From CAYJLW01 sp964370965 (lineage in GTDB: Bacteria; Actinomycetota; Acidimicrobiia; UBA2766), in the NCBI GenBank assembly GCA_964370965.1, contig CAYJLW010000024.1, forward strand, positions 1 through 49,537: DNA of 49,537 bases, in the 5' to 3' direction. The notes under the pieces were generated by a model that was given only the letters and a program-made list of their open reading frames with translations, searched no databases and had not been told where the DNA came from. This document shows positions 42,115-49,537 of the stretch, piece by piece (position 1 is the stretch's first letter; every line of letters starts with the position of its first letter). Position numbers and translations under genes: made by a program.

Positions 42115-42927
42115 ATGGGACGCCTGGACGGGAAGGTCGCCGTGATCACCGGATCCGGCGGGGGCCTGGGGGGCACCGCCGCCCGGATCTTCGCCGACGA
42201 GGGTTGCGCCGTGGTCGTGAACGACGTGAACACCGAAGCGGCGGACTCGGTGGTGGCGCAAGTCACGGCCGCCGGCGGCCGGGCGGCGGCCGTCTCCGCC
42301 GACATGCGTTCTGCCGCCGAGGTGGCGGCACTCATGGACGCCGCCGTGGACACCTTCGGCCACGTCGACGTCCTCTACAACAACGCCGGGATCTTCCACG
42401 CCCGCGACGGCTCCGTGATCGAGACCGACGGCGACGTCTGGGACCTCACGATGGAGGTGAACGTCAAGGGCGTTTTCCACTGCTGCAAGTACGGCATCCC
42501 GAAGCTCCTCGACTCCGGCGGCGGGTCGATCGTCAACGTGTCCTCGATGCAGGCCGTGCAGGGCTCGGCGAACCCCCAGATCGCCTACACCGCCTCCAAG
42601 GGCGCCGTTCTCTCCATGACCAGGGAGATCGCGATCGAGTTCGCGCAGCGGGGCATCCGCGCCAACGCCCTCTGTCCCGGCCCCGTGCAGACCGAGCTCC
42701 TCGCCGAGCTCCTCGCCCGGCCAGAGGCCCGAGAGCATCGCCTCGTCCACGTCCCCATGGGCCGCTTCGGCGAAGCCGAGGAGATCGCCCGGGCGGCGCT
42801 CTTCCTCGCCTCGGACGACTCCTCCTACGTCACGGGCACGACGTTCCTCGTCGACGGGGGCATCACGGTCGCGTACACCACGCCCGGGGGTCCGGAGGCG
42901 TCACCCACGTCCCGGCCGGGCGCCTAG
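42115..42927 (+). CDS. SDR-family NAD(P)-dependent oxidoreductase
   Basis: A 270-residue classical short-chain dehydrogenase. TGSGGGLGG (13-20) is the dinucleotide loop, D37 at the end of the second strand favours NAD over NADP, NNAG lies at 89-92, and the catalytic set is Ser143/144, Tyr158 and Lys162 in YTASK. The C-terminal SSYVTGTTFLVDGG is standard. The substrate is unknown; its operon partner is a glutamine-synthetase-like ligase 13 bases downstream, so it may act on an aldehyde or alcohol from amine breakdown. Confidence 0.92.
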   Translation: MGRLDGKVAVITGSGGGLGGTAARIFADEGCAVVVNDVNTEAADSVVAQVTAAGGRAAAVSADMRSAAEVAALMDAAVDTFGHVDVLYNNAGIFHARDGSVIETDGDVWDLTMEVNVKGVFHCCKYGIPKLLDSGGGSIVNVSSMQAVQGSANPQIAYTASKGAVLSMTREIAIEFAQRGIRANALCPGPVQTELLAELLARPEAREHRLVHVPMGRFGEAEEIARAALFLASDDSSYVTGTTFLVDGGITVAYTTPGGPEASPTSRPGA

Positions 42928-42940
42928 CGAGGGGGCTGCG

Positions 42941-44317
42941 ATGGCGAACAAGGTGCGCGGGATGCTCACCCGCAAGGAGCTCGAGCAGGCCGTCGACCGC
43001 GGCGACGTCGACACCGTCCTCACCGTGTTCCCCGACCTGCAGGGCCGGCTCATGGGCAAGCGGGTCACGGGCGGTTTCTTCCTCGAGGAGGTCGCCGAGG
43101 CGATGTTCGGCTGCAACTACCTCATCGCCATGGACGTCGACAACGAGCCGGTCCCCGGCTACCGCTACACGTCCTGGGAGAAGGGCTACGGCGACTTCGT
43201 AGCCCGCCCGGACATGTCGACGCTGCGGCGCATCCCGTGGCTGGAGCGGACGGCGCTCGTGATCTGTGACCTCTTCCACGAGAGCGGTGAGCCCGTCGAG
43301 GAATCCCCACGGCGGATCCTGCAACGCCAAGTGGAGCGGGCGGCACAGCGGGGCTACGTGGCCATGCTCGGGGCGGAACTCGAGTTCTACCTCTTCGAGC
43401 AGAGCTACGAGGAGATCCACGCCGCGGACTTCGCCGAGTTCCACCCGGCGTCCACGTACATCGAGGACTACCACATCCTCCAGACCACGAAGGACGAGTG
43501 GATCGTGGGTCAGATCCGCCGCGGGATCGACGCCGCCGGGATCCCCGTGGAGTTCTCCAAGGGGGAGTGGGGCCGGGGCCAGCACGAGATCAACCTGCGC
43601 TACGCCGCGGCCGTGGAGATGGCCGACCGCCACGCCGTCTACAAGAACGGCGCCAAGGAGATCGCCGCCGAGAACGGCGTCGCCGTCACGTTCATGGCGA
43701 AGTGGTGCGAGGAGGAGGCGGGCTCGTCCTGCCACATCCACTCGTCGCTCTGGAGCCCCGAAGGGAGGGCCCTCTTCCACGAGGACGGCGCCGAACCACT
43801 GGGTATCTCGCCCCTGTTCCGCGCCTACCTGGGTGGCCAGGTGCGCTACGCGCCCGACGTCGCCTACCTCATGGCCCCGTACGTGAACTCCTACAAGCGA
43901 TACATGGAGGGGAGCTTCGCCCCCACCCGCCTCGCCGTCAGCAACGACAACCGCACCAGCGGGTTCCGGCTCTGCGGCGGCGGGCCGTCGCTGCGGGTGG
44001 AATCGCGGATCCCGGGGGCGGACGTGAACCCGTACCTTGCCTTCGCCGGTGCCATCGCCGCCGGCCTCGCCGGCATCGAGGAGGGGCTCGACTTCGGCGA
44101 GCTCTTCCGCGGCGACGCCTACTCCCACGCCGAGCTGGAGCGGGTGCCCCACACCCTTCGTGACGCCCTCGACGTCTTCGAGCGCTCCGACATGGCACGG
44201 GCGGCGTTCGGCGAGGACGTCCACTTCCACCTCCTCCATACCGGCCGGGCGGAGCAGGCCGCCTTCGACAAGGCCGTCACGAGCTGGGAGCTCCGTCGCA
44301 ACTTCGAACGCATCTGA
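42941..44317 (+). CDS. Glutamine synthetase-like (gamma-glutamyl-amine) ligase
   Basis: A 458-residue GlnA-fold enzyme. Metal and glutamate residues are seen in GAELEFYLFE (E146, E148), GQHEINLRY, the ATP site SCHIHSSLW, and RVESRIPGADVNPYLAFA near the end. The beta-Asp/Arg region and missing adenylylation tyrosine motif place it with PuuA/GlnA3/GlnA4-type ligases that join glutamate to polyamines or ethanolamine rather than ammonia. The APC permease and SDR next to it agree with an amine-utilisation pathway; the exact amine cannot be read from sequence. Confidence 0.85.
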   Translation: MANKVRGMLTRKELEQAVDRGDVDTVLTVFPDLQGRLMGKRVTGGFFLEEVAEAMFGCNYLIAMDVDNEPVPGYRYTSWEKGYGDFVARPDMSTLRRIPWLERTALVICDLFHESGEPVEESPRRILQRQVERAAQRGYVAMLGAELEFYLFEQSYEEIHAADFAEFHPASTYIEDYHILQTTKDEWIVGQIRRGIDAAGIPVEFSKGEWGRGQHEINLRYAAAVEMADRHAVYKNGAKEIAAENGVAVTFMAKWCEEEAGSSCHIHSSLWSPEGRALFHEDGAEPLGISPLFRAYLGGQVRYAPDVAYLMAPYVNSYKRYMEGSFAPTRLAVSNDNRTSGFRLCGGGPSLRVESRIPGADVNPYLAFAGAIAAGLAGIEEGLDFGELFRGDAYSHAELERVPHTLRDALDVFERSDMARAAFGEDVHFHLLHTGRAEQAAFDKAVTSWELRRNFERI

Positions 44318-44320
44318 TCC

Positions 44321-44625
44321 TCGAAGGGGGACTCCGTCCCCCCTCGATCTCCCCCCTTCGGACGCGACCGGCGTTGTGGTTGCGCGCCGTTCCGGCCGGG
44401 CGGAGCCCGGCCTTGCGAGTAGGTCACCGTCACCAGAGGCCTGGCTGGCGCATACCGTCCTGCGCTGAGGGGTTTCGAAGGGGGACTTCGTCCCCCCTCG
44501 AACTCCCCCCTTCCGGACCTGGCCGCCGTCGGGCTTGCGCGCCGTTGCGGCGGGGCGGAGCCCGGCCTTGCGAGTAGGTCGCCGTTCCTGCGGACTGGTT
44601 GACGCGTGACGGGCTGGTGGGGGGC
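44321..44625. repeat. Two diverged tandem copies of a ~154-bp element
   Basis: Copy A (44321-44474) and copy B (44475 to about 44625) share TCGAAGGGGGAC(T)...CGTCCCCCCTCGA, CTCCCCCCTT, a GCGGAGCCCGG block and CCTTGCGAGTAGGTC in the same order. Each begins with a GGGGGAC-TYC-GTCCCCC hairpin that could end transcription of the ligase gene. The frames through it look non-coding. This accounts for most of the gap from 44318 to 44711. Confidence 0.75.
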
Positions 44626-44711
44626 TGCGGCGCTCACTTCGGGTCACACGGCGAGGTCGGGGCGCAGCGGCGTCGTAGTCGAACGGGGCCGGGTCGGCTC
44701 CGGGAGCGGGG

Positions 44712-45107
44712 TCAGGGGCGCACCTCCAGGAAGCCCGCGGCGGCGAAGTCGCCGTCGAACGCATAAGCCTCGCGGATCCGGTGACGGCGCATCACGGCGA
44801 AGCTCGTGGCGTCCACGAAGGAGTATTTCCGCTCGGGTCGCTTCAGAAGCCAGCGCCAGGCTTCGCGTTCGACAGAGGGCTCGACGAAGTGGATCTGGGC
44901 CGACGCGGAGGAACGGAGTCCCTCGACGAAGGCGGCCGCTCTCGGGAACCCCGCCTTGCGACGCAGGAACGTCCATGTTTCCCCCAGCACTTGGTTCGTG
45001 ATGAGCACCGGGCCCGAGTGGGAGGTCCAGAGCTCGGACGCTTGGCCGTGATACCGGTCACGGGGCACCTGAAGCGCGACCCAGAAGGTCGTGTCGGCGA
45101 ACCTCAC
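44712..45107 (-). CDS. PIN-domain ribonuclease toxin
   Basis: A 131-residue PIN protein. Catalytic acids are present: D5 in FADTTFWVAL, E43 in LGETWTFLRR, D99 in SFVDATSF and D118/D120 in AFDGDF. This FADTTFWVAL ... SFVDATSFAVM pattern is that of PIN toxins paired with ribbon-helix-helix antitoxins. GTG 45107 overlaps the antitoxin stop (GTGA), so the two are coupled. Confidence 0.88.
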   Translation of the reverse strand: MRFADTTFWVALQVPRDRYHGQASELWTSHSGPVLITNQVLGETWTFLRRKAGFPRAAAFVEGLRSSASAQIHFVEPSVEREAWRWLLKRPERKYSFVDATSFAVMRRHRIREAYAFDGDFAAAGFLEVRP

Positions 45108-45328
45108 CGGCCCCACTCGTAGACGACCTCGTCGATGTCGTAGTCGGGTTCGATGTCGACGGATCCGACGAGCGCGTCGATCGGGTCGTCCTTGTGGGGC
45201 GGCGGCGGGCGGAAGGTGCGCCGCACGGCCTCGCGGATGAGGGCCGCTTTCGACGTGCCTCGCTCGATTGCCTTGGCGGCGAGGAAGTCGTCGAGGTCCT
45301 CGTCGATGTGGATCTGGATGCGCCGCAT
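45104..45328 (-). CDS. Ribbon-helix-helix (CopG-type) antitoxin
   Basis: A 74-residue protein. RRIQIHIDEDLDDFLAAKA followed by GTSKAALIREAVRRTF is the classic RHH fold: a beta-strand for DNA contact, then two helices. The acidic C-terminus (VDIEPDYDIDEVVYEWG) would bind the PIN toxin. ATG 45328 has a TACAGT box six bases upstream, hence a leaderless start. Confidence 0.88.
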   Translation of the reverse strand: MRRIQIHIDEDLDDFLAAKAIERGTSKAALIREAVRRTFRPPPPHKDDPIDALVGSVDIEPDYDIDEVVYEWGR

Positions 45329-45334
45329 GCGACC

Positions 45335-45385
45335 ACTGTACACCGCTGCCATACACATACACACCCAGGGAAGATGTAGGTGTAC
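45335..45385 (-). promoter_or_regulatory. Promoter and candidate operator of the RHH/PIN operon
   Basis: Read on the minus strand, the -10 box TACAGT is at 45335-45340. On the plus strand GTACACC (45338-45344) and GGTGTAC (45379-45385) form an inverted repeat, with ATACACATACACAC between. These repeated GTGTA units are plausible contacts for the RHH antitoxin in autoregulation. Confidence 0.4.
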
Positions 45386-45392
45386 GCGAAGA

Positions 45393-46196
45393 TCAGTAGA
45401 TGTACCAGTGGGCGAGGAAGGCCTCGAGGAGCTTGGCGTCGCCCTCGGTGGTGATCTTCCCCGCCTTCACGGCCTCGGCGGGGCGTTCCCGCCACGACCC
45501 GGCGACGACGTACTCGGCGGAGTCGGTGCGGATCACGGCGTCGGCACCGGCCGTGTCGCCCTCGACGGCGTCGCGCTCGCCCACCTTCCAGGTCCAGGAC
45601 CCGGCGCAGGGGCCGGCGATCTCCATGCCCACGGTGCGCCCTTCGAAGCCCGCCTTCTCCAGTGCGGGGCCCACCATGGCGCCCAGGGCGTCGAGCATCC
45701 ACTGGATAGCGGGCCCCGTGCGATCAGGGTCCGGCAGCGGCTTGCCGATCGGCAGGGCGACGTCGCGGCTGTGGGACCACAGGTCGTAGACCCGGGCCCC
45801 CACCAGGCTGCGGCCCCGTAGCGGGCCCAGGGGGCTGGGGAAGCGCACGTTCCACAGCGGGGGGCCGATCACCTTGAAGTACGTCTGGACGCGCCCGCTC
45901 CATGTCTTCAGGGCGGCGACGAGGTCGTCGGTGGACCGTTCCCGCCAGCGGGCCACGCCCGCCGTGATCGACCTCTCCAGGTCACGGTTCGGGAGGAGGT
46001 TCAGGAAGATCCGCCCCGTCACGGTGTCGCGGTCGAGGGCGATGATGTGGGCGGCGACGTCCCGGGCCTTCCACTCCGTGCACAGGCTCTGTGACTCCCA
46101 CTCCTCGGGGGTGAGCGACTCGCAGAGCGAGACGAACTCCTCGTACTCCTTCTCCAGGGCGGCGAACGCCGCCCTCCGGTCGGTCAGCCAGTTCAT
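45393..46196 (-). CDS. MDMPI-type (mycothiol-dependent isomerase / DinB-fold) protein
   Basis: A 267-residue protein with an N-terminal four-helix DinB-like domain (LESLTPEEW-type helix, LCTEWKARDVAAHIIALD, DLWSHSRDVALPIG with candidate metal-binding His) and a C-terminal SCP2-like domain (AGPCAGSWTWKVGERDAVEG...VIRTDSAEYVVAGSW). That two-domain layout is characteristic of actinobacterial proteins annotated as maleylpyruvate-isomerase-family, some using mycothiol. The specific reaction is unknown. ATG 46196 follows AGGGG. Confidence 0.85.
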   Translation of the reverse strand: MNWLTDRRAAFAALEKEYEEFVSLCESLTPEEWESQSLCTEWKARDVAAHIIALDRDTVTGRIFLNLLPNRDLERSITAGVARWRERSTDDLVAALKTWSGRVQTYFKVIGPPLWNVRFPSPLGPLRGRSLVGARVYDLWSHSRDVALPIGKPLPDPDRTGPAIQWMLDALGAMVGPALEKAGFEGRTVGMEIAGPCAGSWTWKVGERDAVEGDTAGADAVIRTDSAEYVVAGSWRERPAEAVKAGKITTEGDAKLLEAFLAHWYIY

Positions 46197-46938
46197 GTGG
46201 GGCCCCTGCTCTTCTACAGTTCCGCTCCGTCCGGGATTCTTCCACTCTCGGCGGTCGTGCGGCGGATTTCTCGGGGCCCTGGCCCGGCGGGCGGTCGCGA
46301 GACTCCCGTCCCGGGACACCGGGAGGCGCCGTGTGGGCATCCATGCAGGGGCCGCCTCCTCCTCCCGTCCCCGACTCCCGGTGTGGTCAATCGGGCCCAC
46401 AGCGTCACGGGGGTGGTGGCGGAGGCCCTCTACGGTGCGGCGTCGCACCCCGAAGAAACCGGCCATGGCACGGATCTCGTGGCAGATCCGGGGTCGGCGA
46501 CGTCGAAATGCGGCTGTGTGAGGTTGGTCTCGACGGTCGGCGGTGCCCGTCCCGGGCGTCGGCCACGGAGTCGAAGGGCCCTCGGTGGGCGGAGAGGACG
46601 ACAGCCATGGGTGGCGAGATCGATTCGGGTGAGGTAAGGACGGCTGTGCCTCGGAGTGAGGCCCGGGCACTGGGGGTCTCGCCGTGATCTGAGTTTGGGG
46701 TGGGCACTCGGCGTCGTATCCAGCCCAGCGCCGAGAGGGCTTCCGGCCGCCACGACTTCCCAGGGTCGTGGCGGCCGGATGGCCCGGCCCTGCGAACCTG
46801 CGGAACGGTGTGTCCCGGAGTGACGCCATGGCGGCATTCGCGCGCCACTTCCCCGGTGTCGCCGGCGTCGCGGAGCGGTTCCCTGCCCGTGGGGTGGGTG
46901 GACTCGGAGGTGACACACCCCCGCCCTAGGATCGGGTT
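46197..46938. other. 742-bp divergent intergenic region with a perfect 14-bp hairpin
   Basis: No frame here has convincing coding character. CCGGCCGCCACGAC (46743-46756) pairs perfectly with GTCGTGGCGGCCGG (46765-46778) around the loop TTCCCAGG. Since genes diverge on both sides, this is not an ordinary gene-end terminator; it may end or belong to an unannotated small transcript. Confidence 0.5.
46927..46932 (+). promoter_or_regulatory. Leaderless-type -10 box of the UvrD/PcrA gene
   Basis: TAGGAT six bases before GTG 46939. Confidence 0.5.
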
Positions 46939-49320
46939 GTGCCGCCGCCGCCGACTGGGGATCCCGCCGCTGTGACGACTCTCGCCGCCTCCGACCTCCT
47001 GGAAGGCCTCAACCCCGTGCAGGCCCAGGCCGTGGCCCACACCGAGGGGCCCGTGCTCATCCTCGCCGGTGCCGGGTCGGGCAAGACCCGCGTGCTCACG
47101 CACCGCATCGCCCACATCGTGCGCAACCTCGGCGTGTCCCCCTGGGACGTCCTCGCCATCACCTTCACGAACAAGGCCGCCCAAGAGATGCGCGCCCGCG
47201 TGGGGGCGCTCGTGGGCGAGTCGCTGGGCCGCGCCATGTGGGTCTGCACGTTCCACTCGGCGTGCGTGCGCATCCTCCGCCGTCACGCCGACCGTCTCGG
47301 CTACTCCCGGAGCTTCAGCATCTACGACGCCGCCGACGCCCAACGCCTCACGGCTCTCTGCCTGCGGGAGGCGAACCTCGACGCCAAGCAGTACACGCCG
47401 GCGTCCGTGCACGCCACGATCAGCCGGGCCAAGAACGAGATCCTGTCACCGGCCGCCTTCGCCGAGGCCGCCCACACCCAGCGTGACAAGCGGGTGGCCG
47501 AGGTGTACGAGCTCTACCAGCGCCGCCTCCGCGAGGCGAACGCCATGGACTTCGACGACCTCCTGTTCCGCGCCGTGGAGCTCCTCGAGGGCCACGACGA
47601 CGTCCGGGCGGAATACGGCGAGCGCTTCCGCTACGTGATGGTCGACGAGTACCAGGACACGAACCACGCCCAGTACCGGCTCTGTCGCCTCTGGGCCTCC
47701 GTGCACCACAACCTCTGCGTCGTGGGCGACTCGGACCAGAGCATCTACGGCTTCCGGGGCGCCGACATCCGCAACATCCTCGAGTTCGAGCGGGACGAAC
47801 CTGACGCCCTCGTGATCCCGCTGGAGGAGAACTACCGCTCCACCCAGCAGATCCTCGACGCCGCCAACGCCCTCATCGCCAACAACGCCCGCCGCCACGA
47901 CAAGCACCTCTTCACACAACGGCGCGGCGGCGAGCTCATCGTGCGCTACCACGCCGAGAGCGAGCACGACGAGGCCGCTTTCGTCGCCACCGAGGTCGCC
48001 CGCCTCGTCGACGACGAGGGCCGCCGCAACGGCGACGTCGCCGTCTTCTACCGCACGAACGCCCAGGCCCGGGTCGTCGAGGAGGTGTTCGTACGGGCCG
48101 GTCTCCCCTACAGGGTCGTGGGCGGCACGCGCTTCTACGACCGTCGGGAGGTCAAGGACGTCCTCGCCTACCTCCGCCTCCTCCTCAACCCCCGCGACGA
48201 GATGTCCCTGCGGCGGGTCATCAACGTCCCCCGCCGGGGGATCGGGGACCAGACGCTGCGCCGCCTCGAGGCGGCCGCCGCCGGGGGGGGCGGCGGGGTG
48301 GCCGCCCACCGGGGACGGCCCCAGGACGTGACCCGCCGCGGGCCCAAGGCGCGGGCGGCGCGGGGGGGCTTCGGCGAGATCCTCCGGGAGCTGCGCCACA
48401 CCCTCGACGCCGACGGCCTCGCCGCCACCTTGGAGGCCACCTGGGAACGCACGGGCTACGCCGCCGAGCTCCGCGCCGACGGCTCGATCGAGGCCCAGGG
48501 CCGTCTCGAGAACCTCGCCGAGCTCCTCTCGGTGGTGGCGGAGTTCCAGGCCGACGTCGAGGCGGGCGACACCCCCGCCGACGTCCTCGGGGCCTTCCTC
48601 GAGCAGGCGTCCCTCGTGGCCGACACCGACGAGCTCGAGACGTACGAGGACGGCGTCCCCGAGACGTCCGTCACGCTCATGACCCTGCACAACGCCAAGG
48701 GCCTGGAGTTCCCGGTCGTGTTCGTCGTGGGCATGGAGGAGGGCGTCTTCCCGCATGTGCGTTCCCTCCCGGAGCCCGAGAGCCTCGAGGAGGAACGCCG
48801 CCTCGCCTATGTGGGGATCACCCGGGCGCGCGAGCGGCTCTACCTCTGCCACGCCTGGGCCCGCTCGCTGTGGGGGAACACGAACTACAACACACCGTCC
48901 CGGTTCCTCACCGAGATCCCCGCCGAGCTCCTCCACACGATGGGCGGGGAGCCCGCCGTGCGCACCTGGAGCCGGCAACGCGACACGTTCCGCTCCCGGC
49001 GCGGCGCCGACCGTCTCGGCCGCGACGACCACTGGGCCCGGGACGACGAACACGGCCCCGGCCTCGACCTCCCCGACGCCTCCTCCGACGGCGAACCCTC
49101 CGGCACCACCTTCGGTGCGGGCCGCACGCCCCAGCGCGACACCGGGGCGGCCCCGCTCGACCTCGCCCCCGGCCACCGCGTCCGGCACCGCTCCTTCGGT
49201 GAGGGCACGGTGGTGTCCCTGAGCGGCGCCGGCGAGCGCGCCGTGGCAGTCATCCGCTTCGACACCAAGGGCGAGAAGAAGCTCGTCCTCGCCTGGGCCC
49301 CCCTCGAGAAGATCGGGTAG
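46939..49320 (+). CDS. pcrA: UvrD/PcrA-type DNA helicase
   Basis: A 793-residue superfamily 1A 3'-5' helicase for repair and replication-fork restart. Q-motif region LNPVQAQAV, Walker A AGAGSGKT (43-50), FTNKAAQEMRAR (Ia), VDEYQDTN near 236 (II), GDSDQSIYGFRGA (III), LEENYRSTQ (IV), TLHNAKGLEFPVVFVVGMEEG (V, split here) and VGITRARERLYL (VI). The C-terminus carries the PcrA Tudor-like domain (GHRVRHRSFGEGTV...IRFD). Around residues 448-480 a Gly/Arg-rich stretch replaces the usual helical sequence, in poly-G DNA. No Shine-Dalgarno; leaderless start. Confidence 0.93.
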   Translation: MPPPPTGDPAAVTTLAASDLLEGLNPVQAQAVAHTEGPVLILAGAGSGKTRVLTHRIAHIVRNLGVSPWDVLAITFTNKAAQEMRARVGALVGESLGRAMWVCTFHSACVRILRRHADRLGYSRSFSIYDAADAQRLTALCLREANLDAKQYTPASVHATISRAKNEILSPAAFAEAAHTQRDKRVAEVYELYQRRLREANAMDFDDLLFRAVELLEGHDDVRAEYGERFRYVMVDEYQDTNHAQYRLCRLWASVHHNLCVVGDSDQSIYGFRGADIRNILEFERDEPDALVIPLEENYRSTQQILDAANALIANNARRHDKHLFTQRRGGELIVRYHAESEHDEAAFVATEVARLVDDEGRRNGDVAVFYRTNAQARVVEEVFVRAGLPYRVVGGTRFYDRREVKDVLAYLRLLLNPRDEMSLRRVINVPRRGIGDQTLRRLEAAAAGGGGGVAAHRGRPQDVTRRGPKARAARGGFGEILRELRHTLDADGLAATLEATWERTGYAAELRADGSIEAQGRLENLAELLSVVAEFQADVEAGDTPADVLGAFLEQASLVADTDELETYEDGVPETSVTLMTLHNAKGLEFPVVFVVGMEEGVFPHVRSLPEPESLEEERRLAYVGITRARERLYLCHAWARSLWGNTNYNTPSRFLTEIPAELLHTMGGEPAVRTWSRQRDTFRSRRGADRLGRDDHWARDDEHGPGLDLPDASSDGEPSGTTFGAGRTPQRDTGAAPLDLAPGHRVRHRSFGEGTVVSLSGAGERAVAVIRFDTKGEKKLVLAWAPLEKIG

Positions 49321-49324
49321 GCCG

Positions 49325-49387
49325 CCCGGTGCCCGGTGCCCGGTGCCCGGTGCCCGGTGCCCGGTGCCCGGTGCCCGGTGCCCGGTG
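49325..49387. repeat. Heptamer tandem repeat (CCCGGTG)x9
   Basis: Nine exact copies of CCCGGTG begin four bases after the helicase stop codon. Such perfect short repeats vary in number between strains through slippage. Confidence 0.9.
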
Positions 49388-49436
49388 CCGCCCCGGTCGG
49401 CCGGGGTGTCCATCCGCCCGATCTCCGTGGGACGCC

Positions 49437-49488
49437 GGCAAAGTGATGCTGTTGTCCCGGGATACCGGGACAACAGCATCACTTTGCC
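49437..49488. repeat. REP-like palindromic element, copy 2
   Basis: Perfect 22-base arms (49437-49458 and 49467-49488) around the 8-base loop GGGATACC. Compared with the copy at 8551 the stem has a C-G pair changed to T-A in both arms, and the loops share GATACC. The rest of the sequence from 49489 to the window end holds no feature that I can support. Confidence 0.85.
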
Positions 49489-49537
49489 CCGGGACGCCGC
49501 GGGATCCCCCTGGCGGCCGTCGGGGTGAGGGCCGGAT

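Noticed and set aside
46331..46687. Small plus-strand genes between the MDMPI and UvrD genes
   Set aside because: The frames overlap each other, lack ribosome sites or leaderless boxes and look compositionally random.
49325..49387. CRISPR array
   Set aside because: Repeats are 7 bases long, contiguous and without spacers; no cas gene is near.

Overview
This is a very GC-rich window with long open frames on both strands of almost every gene, as expected of an actinobacterium. An Acidimicrobiia-like lineage is my best guess, by inference only. Supporting signs are a CvnD-type GTPase, a mycothiol-dependent-isomerase-type (MDMPI) protein, and many genes starting 6-9 bases after a TAnnnT -10 box with no Shine-Dalgarno sequence, the leaderless arrangement common in actinobacteria. 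A run of Ns inside corrupted poly-G sequence shows this is a draft assembly. I saw no tRNA, rRNA, CRISPR array or intact insertion sequence.

Layout. 1-3.1 kb: minus-strand operon of an unknown protein and a superfamily 1 helicase, ending in a 54-bp perfect palindrome. 3.2-8.4 kb: accessory stretch with a small M50-like membrane protease, a decayed AAA ATPase, an unknown protein, a methyltransferase with an altered 3' end, a Phd/PIN toxin-antitoxin pair and a GH1-like hydrolase. 8.5-13.4 kb: REP-like palindrome, xylulokinase, aat, a serine hydrolase, a histidine phosphatase and a small exported protein. 13.5-16.5 kb: membrane protein and an OmpR-type two-component system. 16.7-18.7 kb: compact operon of diiron protein, SCP2-like protein and ferredoxin. 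18.9-28.4 kb: an ECF sigma factor fused to a zinc anti-sigma motif and a membrane anchor, then a 2630-residue secreted repeat protein with a C-terminal PKD domain. 28.5-35.5 kb: chemosensory operon (MCP, CheW, CheA with receiver domain, response regulator, CheR-TPR) behind a sigma-28-like promoter. 35.6-38 kb: TetR regulator, lipoprotein, and an MNT nucleotidyltransferase followed by HEPN and NYN remnants. 38-44.3 kb: orphan GTPase, DMT exporter, VOC protein, and a divergent amine-utilisation cluster (APC permease with a tiny membrane partner; SDR and glutamine-synthetase-like ligase). 44.3-49.5 kb: 154-bp tandem repeat, RHH/PIN toxin-antitoxin pair, MDMPI protein, UvrD/PcrA helicase, a heptamer tandem repeat and a second copy of the REP-like palindrome.

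How the genes work together. The chemosensory operon is a complete signalling core except for CheB. The diiron, SCP2-like and ferredoxin genes look like an oxidase, a hydrophobic-ligand carrier and an electron donor. The permease, ligase and dehydrogenase fit uptake and gamma-glutamylation of an amine. The sigma/anti-sigma fusion upstream of the giant surface protein could be its dedicated envelope-responsive regulator. Least described here, in my view, are the diiron/SCP2/ferredoxin cassette, the fused sigma plus giant protein pair, and the covarying REP-like palindromes.
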